Positions 16,810 to 23,772 of a DNA stretch of 64,000 nucleotides are shown piece by piece. Position 1 is the first letter of the stretch; each line of letters starts with the position of its first letter. Source of the stretch: Gp13-AA77 sp035578005 (GTDB taxonomy: Bacteria; Acidobacteriota; Terriglobia; UBA7540). The DNA lies in contig DATJYK010000392.1 in the NCBI GenBank assembly GCA_035578005.1, forward strand, positions 1-64,000, read 5' to 3'. The position numbers and the translations under genes were made by a program. A model generated the notes under the pieces. It worked only from the letters and a program-made list of their open reading frames with translations. It did not search any database and had not been told where the DNA came from.

Positions 16810-18181
16810 AGAGGGTGAGTTGCCGGCCATTTATAACGCCCTTCGCATCACGTCCGAGGGTTTCGACGTACCGCAGCCCCTCAACATCATCGCCGAAGTG
16901 GAACAGCACTTGGGCGAGGGCCGGGTGAAAGCAGTGGCCATGGAGGCGACGGACGGCATGGTGCGCGGGATGAAGGCGCTCGACCTCGGCCAGCCTATCT
17001 CCGTCCCCGTAGGTCAAGCGGCGCTCGGCCGGGTGATGAACGTGATCGGCGAGCCTGTCGATAAGCTGGGTCCCATCAACGCCGAGACCCGTTCTCCCAT
17101 TCATCGGGAAGCGCCTCTGCTCGAAGACCAGAACACCAGCCTGGAGACGTTCGAAACCGGCATCAAGGTGATCGACCTGCTCGAGCCCTACCTGAAAGGC
17201 GGCAAGACGGGGCTTTTCGGCGGCGCGGGTGTGGGGAAGACCGTGATCATCCAGGAGCTTATCAACAACGTCGCCATGAAGCACGGCGGCGTGTCGGTGT
17301 TCGCCGGGGTGGGTGAGCGTACGCGCGAAGGTAATGACCTTTGGCTCGAAATGACAGAATCCGGTGTGATTTCGCCGGGCCATCCGGAAAAATCGAAGGC
17401 GGCCTTGATCTACGGCCAGATGACGGAGCCGCCTGGGGCGCGGTTGCGCGTGGGCCTTTCCGGCCTCACGGTGGCGGAATATTTTCGCGACGTCGAAGGT
17501 AAAGATGTGCTGCTCTTCATCGACAACATTTTCCGCTTCACGCAGGCGGGCTCCGAAGTGTCGGCCTTGTTGGGCCGGATGCCCTCTGCTGTAGGCTACC
17601 AGCCTAATCTCTCTACCGAAATGGGCGAACTGCAGGAGCGCATCACGTCCACCAAGAAGGGCTCAATCACGTCGGTCCAAGCCATCTACGTGCCGGCGGA
17701 CGATCTCACAGACCCGGCGCCCGCCACGGCCTTTGCTCATCTTGACGCCACCACCGTGCTTTCGCGCCAGATCGTGGAATTGGGCATCTACCCGGCGGTG
17801 GACCCACTGGCTTCGACCTCGCGCGTGCTTGATCCGCGTATCGTCGGCGAGGAGCACTACGCGGTGGCGCGCGCCGTGCAGGCGATCCTGCAAAAGTACA
17901 AAGACCTGCAGGACATCATCGCCATTCTGGGTATCGATGAGCTCTCGGACGAAGACAAGCTCACGGTGGCGCGCGCGCGCAAGATCCAGAGATTCTTCTC
18001 CCAGCCCTTCTTCGTGGCTGCGCAGTTTACGGGGCTGGAAGGGAAATACGTGAAGCTCGAGGACACCATCAAAGGATTCCAGGAACTGGTGTCTGGTAAG
18101 TACGACGACATTCCGGAGCAGGCCTTCTACATGGTGGGTACCATGGATGAGGCGCTCGCGAAGGCGGAGAAGCTGAAGTAA
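16730..18181 (+). CDS. atpD: ATP synthase F1 subunit beta
   Basis: A full-length 483-residue beta subunit. Motifs are intact: Walker A GGAGVGKT (about 155-162), catalytic glutamate region VGERTREGNDLW, Walker B VLLFIDNIFRF, and the signature PAVDPLASTSR near the C-terminal part. GGAGAGG at 16712-16718 is the ribosome-binding site, set 11 bases before the ATG at 16730, longer than usual. The start lies inside the out-of-frame unknown gene 16102-16809, so its translation may be affected by that gene. This is the catalytic subunit of the F1 head. Confidence 0.97.
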   Translation: MATETAAATHTGKVVEVIGPVVVVAFEEGELPAIYNALRITSEGFDVPQPLNIIAEVEQHLGEGRVKAVAMEATDGMVRGMKALDLGQPISVPVGQAALGRVMNVIGEPVDKLGPINAETRSPIHREAPLLEDQNTSLETFETGIKVIDLLEPYLKGGKTGLFGGAGVGKTVIIQELINNVAMKHGGVSVFAGVGERTREGNDLWLEMTESGVISPGHPEKSKAALIYGQMTEPPGARLRVGLSGLTVAEYFRDVEGKDVLLFIDNIFRFTQAGSEVSALLGRMPSAVGYQPNLSTEMGELQERITSTKKGSITSVQAIYVPADDLTDPAPATAFAHLDATTVLSRQIVELGIYPAVDPLASTSRVLDPRIVGEEHYAVARAVQAILQKYKDLQDIIAILGIDELSDEDKLTVARARKIQRFFSQPFFVAAQFTGLEGKYVKLEDTIKGFQELVSGKYDDIPEQAFYMVGTMDEALAKAEKLK

Positions 18182-18197
18182 ACGATTAGATCAGTTT

Positions 18198-18647
18198 ATG
18201 GCTGAGACACAGTCTGAATACATTGATCTCGAGCTTGTGACTCCGGAAAAGCTGGTCCTGCGAGAATCCGTGCTGGCCGTGTCGCTGCCGGGCTGCGATG
18301 GCTACTTCGGAGTCCTGGCCGGCCACGCCCCACTGCTGTCGGAGCTAAAGCCCGGGGAGCTTTCGTACACTCGGGACTTCGTGAACCATTATCTATGCGT
18401 GGATTGGGGATTCGCGGAGGTTTTGCCTGATCGCGTGACCGTCCTTGTGGAAACCTCGGAACTGCCCGAAGAAATTGACACGGAGCGCGCGCGCCGGGCT
18501 CGCGAAAGAGCCGAAGAAAGGCTCAGGCGCGCCGGGGCCGGTGAAGCCGAGATTGATGCCTTGCGCGCTCAGACAGCATTGGAGCGCGCCACCGCTCGGC
18601 TGGAAGTGGCTCAGCGCGCGTCCAATGAAGTAGGAGCGAAGAGTTGA
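18198..18647 (+). CDS. atpC: ATP synthase F1 subunit epsilon
   Basis: The N-terminal 85 residues form the expected beta-sandwich (IDLELVTPEKLVLRESVLAVSLPG, GYFGVLAGHAPLLSELKPGEL), followed by the two C-terminal helices (EIDTERARRARERAEERL and onward). At 149 residues it is slightly longer than average. Epsilon sits with gamma at the foot of the rotor and restrains ATP hydrolysis. It starts 16 bases after atpD and its stop overlaps the TTG of the next gene. Confidence 0.93.
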   Translation: MAETQSEYIDLELVTPEKLVLRESVLAVSLPGCDGYFGVLAGHAPLLSELKPGELSYTRDFVNHYLCVDWGFAEVLPDRVTVLVETSELPEEIDTERARRARERAEERLRRAGAGEAEIDALRAQTALERATARLEVAQRASNEVGAKS

Positions 18648-18946
18648 ACGCTGATCCGACCAGAATCGGGAACGGCGATAAGGCTACCGGGGCCCTTCGC
18701 ATGTATACAACTTCGTGGTGCCCCGATTGCTACCGCGCTAAGCGATTTCTCAAGGAACGAGGCCTGCCCTTCGATGAAATCAACATCGAGACCGCTGAGG
18801 GTGCTGCCGAGTTCGTGATGAGGGTCAATCACGGCAAGAGACGCGTTCCGACCTTCGAGGTGAACGGCCACACTTTCAACTGCTCACCGTACGATCCCCA
18901 CAAGCTCAGTCGTGAGCTCGGCCTTGAAGAGACTGTCAGCCGGTAA
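18644..18946 (+). CDS. Glutaredoxin-like thiol protein
   Basis: The start is a TTG overlapping the atpC stop (TTGA), so it is coupled to atpC. The core LRMYTTSWCPDCYRAKRFLKERGLPF contains a CPDC redox motif in the glutaredoxin position, and the cis-proline block RVPTFEVNG is present; it resembles mycoredoxin/glutaredoxin-family proteins of about 80-100 residues. It would reduce disulfides or mixed disulfides in the cytoplasm. Why it follows atpC is not known; redox control of the ATP synthase is only a guess. Confidence 0.8.
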   Translation: MNADPTRIGNGDKATGALRMYTTSWCPDCYRAKRFLKERGLPFDEINIETAEGAAEFVMRVNHGKRRVPTFEVNGHTFNCSPYDPHKLSRELGLEETVSR

Positions 18947-19011
18947 AGCTTTCCGCACTTCAAATCCCTTCAAGACCGGGCAAATTGTTCACCACCGGCC
19001 GCGACGCACGC

Positions 19012-19224
19012 CTACTTGCTTTGCGCGGCGGATTTTCCGTTCGCCGACGACGCCTTGTGAGCATTCTTGGTGCTCTTCTTGGCTGTAGTCTTGTGCTTGG
19101 CTGACGGCTTCGCCGCTGTCGTTTTCTCCGCTGCCTGTGGGCGCGCGGCGGTGGCGGCAAATGCAGGGACTCCGAGTGATAATGCCAAAGCAAGTATTCC
19201 GAGAGTGCTGACGACTTTCTTCAT
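19012..19224 (-). CDS. Small exported Ala/Lys-rich protein
   Basis: I start at the ATG at 19224: GGAGG lies 9 bases upstream on the minus strand and a clean signal peptide follows (MKKVVSTLGILALALSLGVPAFA). The mature 47 residues are almost all Ala, Lys, Thr and Ser, a highly basic and probably unstructured tail of the kind seen in small acidobacterial secreted proteins. No family assigned. It may bind polyanions at the envelope, but this is only suggested by composition. Confidence 0.7.
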   Translation of the reverse strand: MKKVVSTLGILALALSLGVPAFAATAARPQAAEKTTAAKPSAKHKTTAKKSTKNAHKASSANGKSAAQSK

Positions 19225-19472
19225 GACGGTTAACCTCCAATGATTTGACTTCGACGCTGCATTGTGCACGGCTCTCGCCAAACGACAAGAATCATGGGAA
19301 CCCACGGGCGAATCTGGATTTAGCAAGGCCGGCCGCGGAAACGCACCGTGATGAGAGCCCTAGCCTCGCACACCTCTTGGGATGCGATCACACGAACTGG
19401 TGGGGAAAGGCTAGTGTCACGCTCGCCGCGGTGCGAGCGCGTCGAGGACGGCGATGAGGATACAATGGTCTC

Positions 19473-20036
19473 ATGGTCTTGGTGATCGACAACTACGATT
19501 CCTTCACTTACAACCTCGTGCAGTACCTAAGCGAGCTTGGCGCCACCGTCGACGTGCGCCGCAACGATCAAGTCACGCTGGATGAGGTTGAGCGCCTCGC
19601 GCCAGAACGCGTTGTGATCTCCCCGGGTCCGAAGGCGCCTGCGGAGGCGGGAATCTGCATCGGTCTCATCCGGCGCTTTGCCGGAAAGATGCCCATTCTG
19701 GGCGTCTGTCTCGGACACCAGGCCATCGGCGAAGCGTTTGGCGGACGCGTGGTGCGCGCACCGGAGATCATGCACGGCAAAGTCAGCTCGATTTCTCACG
19801 ATGGCGAAACCGTGTTTTCCGGCTTACCGAACCCGTTTCCCGCCACGCGCTATCATTCCCTCATCGTGGAGCGCGAAAGCCTGCCAGCCTGCCTCGGGGT
19901 GTCGGCCACTTCGCCGAGCGGTCTCATCATGGGAATTCGACACCGTGACTTGAAGGTGGAGGGCGTGCAGTTCCATCCCGAGTCGATCATGACCAACGCG
20001 GGAAAACAATTGCTGGGTAATTTCCTTCGGTTATGA
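19473..20036 (+). CDS. trpG: Glutamine amidotransferase, anthranilate/aminodeoxychorismate synthase component II
   Basis: A 187-residue class I glutamine amidotransferase. The nucleophile cysteine is in GVCLGHQ (about residues 75-81), and the His-Glu pair lies in VQFHPESIMT. IDNYDSFTYNLVQYL is the classical TrpG/PabA start. The enzyme would supply ammonia from glutamine to the chorismate-using subunit, for tryptophan and/or folate. No trpE or pabB is next to it, so which pathway it serves cannot be told. There is no Shine-Dalgarno; a TACAAT box at 19461-19466 ends 6 bases before the ATG, so the message could be leaderless. Confidence 0.9.
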   Translation: MVLVIDNYDSFTYNLVQYLSELGATVDVRRNDQVTLDEVERLAPERVVISPGPKAPAEAGICIGLIRRFAGKMPILGVCLGHQAIGEAFGGRVVRAPEIMHGKVSSISHDGETVFSGLPNPFPATRYHSLIVERESLPACLGVSATSPSGLIMGIRHRDLKVEGVQFHPESIMTNAGKQLLGNFLRL

Positions 20037-20056
20037 ACTTGACCGCTTGATGCGGC

Positions 20057-21772
20057 TTACTTGCCTCGCCCGAACAACACCTTGCCGGGCTTGGCGCCTG
20101 TATGTTGACCCTGGTCGATCACCACGACGCCATTTGTGATCACATACGGGATGCCAACGGGATACTGTGCCGGGTCTTCATAAGTGGCTCGGTCGGCTAC
20201 TGTGTTCGGATCGAAGATGGTGATGTCGGCCGCCATTCCGATGCAAAGGAGGCCCCGATCCGTGAGCCCGATAATTTGCGCCGGAAATGACGTCACCTTG
20301 CGGATCGCATCCGCCAGCGTCAGCACATGCTTCTCTCGTACGTAGACGCCCAACACGCGCGGAAACGTGCCGTAGAAGCGTGGGTGAGGACGGCCCATGA
20401 AGGTCATGGAAGGACTCACGGCTGCGCCGTCTGAGCCAATGCCAACCCATGGCTGCTTCATGGCAAGCTCCACGTCCGACTCGCTCATGCTGAAGTAGAT
20501 GGCCATCGGCGTGGCGCGTTCGGCCGTCAGCAGGTCACACAGCGCGTCCACCGGATCCTTGCCCATCAGCGCGGCCACTTCATCCATGCGCTTGCCCTCG
20601 TATTTCTTGTCCTCGGGGCGTTGGCAGGAAGCTACCATCACGCCATGCCAGCCTCCGCAATCCTTCACCTCGTTATTCTCCCATCCTGGCAAGCCTGAAG
20701 CGATCGCGCTACGAATCTGGTCGCGCGCCTTCGGATCTTTCAGTCTCGCTACAACATCATCCGCGGTGCCCTCCAGATACTTCGGAGGCAGGCACTGTTG
20801 CAGGCTCGTCATGCCAGCGAGGTAAGGGTATTGGTCTGCCGTGATGTCTACGCCACGTGCGCGTGCCGCCTCGATCAACTTGATCAACTCCGGCATGCGG
20901 CCCCAATTCGCCTGGCCGTTCATCTTGAAATGCAGAATATGTCCTGGCAACCCAGCTTTCTCCGCAATTTCGACGGCCTCGCTTAGGGACTGCGCGCTGT
21001 TTGCGCCTTCACCGCGGATGTGAGTGGTATACAGGCCGCCGTACTTTGCGGCCACTTTGGCGAGGTCGATCAACTCCTCCGTCTGGGCAAACATGTTGGG
21101 CGCATAAATCAGGCCCGAGGCCAGACCGATTGCACCTTCGCGCATCGACTGATCCACCAGCGCTTCCATTTTGCGGATCTCTTCAGCCGTCGGAGGACGA
21201 TTCACGTTACCCATCACGTCCAGCCGCACCTGACCGCTGCCGACGTAGGAGGCGATGTTCACCGAGATGCCCTGCCGCTGGGCGCGTGCGAAGTATTCAC
21301 CCAAAGTCGTCCAGTCGCGGTTGAGGCCGTCTTTCTGGGTCAGAGGTGCCGTGCCGTTGTCAAAGTCCGGCACCGCTGGTCCCAGAATGGGTCCGGCGGA
21401 AGCGGCCTCGCCCAGAATCTCGGTGGTCACGCCCTGCCGGATTTTGCTCTGCGCGGTCCCGTCCACCAGCAAGGTGTAATCGGAATGGCTGTGGAGATCA
21501 ATGAACCCCGGCGACACCACCAGTCCGCGCGCATCGATCACCCGATTGGCTGTGGCGCCTTCGAGCCGGCCAATATCCGCGATCTTGCCATCCTTCACCG
21601 CCACAGAAGCCTCAAACCACGGACTGCCGCTTCCGTCGATGACGTGCCCATGAACGATCAACAGATCATAGAGTGGGTGAGTGGTCTGTTGGGCAAAGCA
21701 CGGGGTGGTGAAGGCAAGTTCTAAAAGCACACTCCATACGACTGCAGATCGCAGTCCTTTCATCGAAGGCAT
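20057..21772 (-). CDS. Exported D-aminoacylase / N-acyl-D-amino-acid deacylase family amidohydrolase
   Basis: A metal-dependent amidohydrolase with VSPGFIDLHSHSD (metal-binding HxH), the AILGEAASAGP type block, DITADQYPYLAGMTSL and IGSDGAAVSPS, all typical of the D-aminoacylase branch. I place the start at the ATG at 21772, directly before the signal peptide (LRSAVVWSVLLELAFTTPCFAQQ); the upstream frame to 21994 has no export signal and is not supported. About 571 residues. It would hydrolyse N-acyl-D-amino acids, or related cyclic amides, in the periplasm. The sugar-isomerase-like gene starts divergently about 100 bases away. Confidence 0.82.
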   Translation of the reverse strand: MPSMKGLRSAVVWSVLLELAFTTPCFAQQTTHPLYDLLIVHGHVIDGSGSPWFEASVAVKDGKIADIGRLEGATANRVIDARGLVVSPGFIDLHSHSDYTLLVDGTAQSKIRQGVTTEILGEAASAGPILGPAVPDFDNGTAPLTQKDGLNRDWTTLGEYFARAQRQGISVNIASYVGSGQVRLDVMGNVNRPPTAEEIRKMEALVDQSMREGAIGLASGLIYAPNMFAQTEELIDLAKVAAKYGGLYTTHIRGEGANSAQSLSEAVEIAEKAGLPGHILHFKMNGQANWGRMPELIKLIEAARARGVDITADQYPYLAGMTSLQQCLPPKYLEGTADDVVARLKDPKARDQIRSAIASGLPGWENNEVKDCGGWHGVMVASCQRPEDKKYEGKRMDEVAALMGKDPVDALCDLLTAERATPMAIYFSMSESDVELAMKQPWVGIGSDGAAVSPSMTFMGRPHPRFYGTFPRVLGVYVREKHVLTLADAIRKVTSFPAQIIGLTDRGLLCIGMAADITIFDPNTVADRATYEDPAQYPVGIPYVITNGVVVIDQGQHTGAKPGKVLFGRGK

Positions 21773-21878
21773 CCCGATTCCGTCTTTTCTATTGACCTGC
21801 ATGGCCGAAGCGTTGGATTCTAGCACCGTTTCACTACTGCCGTGCGGCGCGTTTCTGACGTGCAGGCAGGGGAGCATT

Positions 21879-22823
21879 ATGGACAAGCATTCGCGGCGCG
21901 ATTTTATGAAGACCTCGGCTCTCGGCGCCGTGTCGTTAGCGCTCAGTGCGCCGGGGCTGACCGCAGTTGAGCGGCCGCATCTGGTATTCCCCACGGAACC
22001 AAGGCAGCGGTTGGGAGCTTCGTCCTACTCGTTCCGGGCTTACATTGATAGCCCATCCGGCTACGAGCGTGACCCCAAGCTGCCAGGAATCGATCTCAGG
22101 GATTTCGGCCGCGCTGTGAGGGACAGGCTAAACCTAGTCCACATCGAGCCCTGGAACGCTCACTTCCGCTCAACCGAGCCAGGCTATCTCGCCCAGTTGC
22201 GCTCGGCCTGGAATCGGGCCGGCGTAACACCCATCAATATTGCTGCAGACGTCGAATTCAGTATCTATGACCCCGACGGCGCCAGGCGCGCCAAGGCTGT
22301 GAGTCTGGGCAAGACCTGGGTGGATGCCGCCGCGGCTGTGGGCTCGCCCGGCATCCGGCTCAACAACCCTGGAGTCCGCGGCATGAAACCGAGTCTCGAA
22401 CTGGCCGTCGATAGTCTTCGGCAGGTGGCCGACCAAGGCGCCGAGAAGAACGTCCATCTGAGTCTGGAAAACGACAACCCGGTGAGCGAAGACCCGTTCT
22501 TTCTGGTCAGTGTTATCGAAAAGGCAAACCATCCCTGGCTGCACGCCTTGCCCGATTTTGGAAACTCCCTCACCGAACGTGGCCCGGAGTTCAACGACCG
22601 CGCCATGAAGGCGATGTTCAAGCATGCCTACTGCATTTCCCACATGAAAGACGGCGAGTACAAGGACAACGGCGAATTCGTCAAGGTCGACGTGGCCAAG
22701 ACTTTCGTGATCGCCAAGGCCGCCGGTTACCGCGGCTACTTCTCGATTGAGTGGGAAGGTCACGGCGATCCCTTCGACGCCACGGGACGCCTCATCGACG
22801 AGTGCCTGAAGAACCTGGCGTAA
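21879..22823 (+). CDS. Tat-exported TIM-barrel sugar isomerase/epimerase-like protein
   Basis: I begin at the ATG at 21879, with AGGGGAG 5 bases upstream. The start RRDFMKTSALGAVSLALSAPGLTA is a twin-arginine signal. The 280-residue body is an AP-endonuclease-2-like TIM barrel (xylose isomerase-like superfamily): LGASSYSFRAYI, GSPGIRLNNPG, HLSLENDNPVSEDP, LHALPDFGN and FSIEWEGHG carry the usual Glu/Asp/His metal positions. Substrate is unknown. The likely role is periplasmic sugar or cyclitol modification; the divergent D-aminoacylase suggests a shared control region at 21773-21878. Confidence 0.78.
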   Translation: MDKHSRRDFMKTSALGAVSLALSAPGLTAVERPHLVFPTEPRQRLGASSYSFRAYIDSPSGYERDPKLPGIDLRDFGRAVRDRLNLVHIEPWNAHFRSTEPGYLAQLRSAWNRAGVTPINIAADVEFSIYDPDGARRAKAVSLGKTWVDAAAAVGSPGIRLNNPGVRGMKPSLELAVDSLRQVADQGAEKNVHLSLENDNPVSEDPFFLVSVIEKANHPWLHALPDFGNSLTERGPEFNDRAMKAMFKHAYCISHMKDGEYKDNGEFVKVDVAKTFVIAKAAGYRGYFSIEWEGHGDPFDATGRLIDECLKNLA

Positions 22824-22919
22824 CGAGCACCTGCGCGCCTGCTTTGTTACTCTCGCGAAGCCGCAGCGGCCGTACCTTAGAGGCGAAACTAGGTGAAACA
22901 TTGACTGGATGAATCAGTT

Positions 22920-23207
22920 CTACGCGTGTCGCCGCTTTGTGGGCCGCTGGCTCTGCAGGTACTCCTCGAGGTCCTGATCAGAGACGACGGAGTGGCGGGG
23001 TGGCTCGGTGCCATCGCCGGCCAGAGCGCGCTGTAGTTTCTTGTAGCAGAGGTCGGCAGCATCCTGATACGGGACGCGCTTGACCGTGAAGGCTTGGTTG
23101 AGGATGGTAAAGCCGAATTCGCGGGGCTTCTGTCTCGGATCGAGAACGCGGTAAAGGTATTCGCGGCCACGTTCCCTCAGTTGAAAACCGACGTATTGAA
23201 TCTGCAT
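22920..23207 (-). CDS. Conserved hypothetical protein downstream of the cold-shock gene
   Basis: I take the ATG at 23207, which gives 95 residues (MQIQYVGFQLRERGREYLYRV); a longer version from a TTG at 23264 is less likely. It resembles small acidobacterial proteins of unknown function that begin the same way and contain a DLCYKKLQRAL type helix followed by DQDLEEYL. It lies 74 bases downstream of csp on the same strand, so the two may be co-transcribed. No motif suggests an activity. Confidence 0.55.
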   Translation of the reverse strand: MQIQYVGFQLRERGREYLYRVLDPRQKPREFGFTILNQAFTVKRVPYQDAADLCYKKLQRALAGDGTEPPRHSVVSDQDLEEYLQSQRPTKRRHA

Positions 23208-23281
23208 TTTCAACTCGCTTTTGAGGTGGAATGGGGCCCGCGCCGCGCTCGTTTCAAAGCGCAACGCGGACCCGAACTGCC

Positions 23282-23488
23282 TTAGACCTTGGTGACCTGC
23301 TCGGCTTGCAGACCCTTGGGACCCTTGGTAACCAGGAATTCCACAGCTTCGCCCTCGGCGAGGGATCTGAAACCTTCAGACTGAATGGCTGAGTGATGCA
23401 CGAAGACGTCACCGCCGGAAGAGCGCTGGATGAATCCATAGCCCTTCGCGTCGTTGAACCATTTCACCGTGCCTTGTTCTTTGTTCAT
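23282..23488 (-). CDS. csp: Cold-shock-domain protein
   Basis: A 68-residue CspA-type OB-fold protein. RNP1 (KGYGFI) and RNP2 (VFVHHSAI) are intact, with the usual start TVKWFNDAKGYG. Such proteins bind single-stranded RNA/DNA and melt RNA structure, especially at low temperature. The start at 23488 has only a distant GAAGGA. A hairpin with a T-tract (23553-23586) lies upstream on the same strand and either ends the glnD message or lies in the csp leader. Confidence 0.95.
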   Translation of the reverse strand: MNKEQGTVKWFNDAKGYGFIQRSSGGDVFVHHSAIQSEGFRSLAEGEAVEFLVTKGPKGLQAEQVTKV

Positions 23489-23552
23489 AATGTTCTAGTG
23501 TTCCTTCGATATTTGAGATGTCTTGTTCTGCTCTCGCAACCACTCGCCATAA

Positions 23553-23586
23553 ACAAAAAGAGCCACAAAATCCAAGATTCTGTGGC
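23553..23586 (-). terminator. Hairpin with T-tract between glnD and csp
   Basis: On the minus strand a 10-bp stem, GCCACAGAAT/ATTTTGTGGC with one G-T pair and a CTTGG loop (23562-23586), is followed by TCTTTTTG. That is intrinsic-terminator form. It stands about 190 bases beyond the glnD stop and 65 bases before csp, so it could end glnD transcription or attenuate a long csp leader. A TATACT box at 23633-23638 (minus) could be a -10 for a leader starting upstream. Confidence 0.65.
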
Positions 23587-23772
23587 CTCCCTCTAACTGG
23601 TTACCGGTCACAAAAACTGATCAAGCAATTTGAGTATACACAGATTACAGAGTGGGCGCTAGTCTTTTTTATAACATCCACGCAAGCAAGATGTTACGGA
23701 CGCTGTCAACACCACGGCGCAGGGACAGCAAGGTAGGTCAGAAAGAGGCGAATCGGTAAGCGCCGGCACCTC

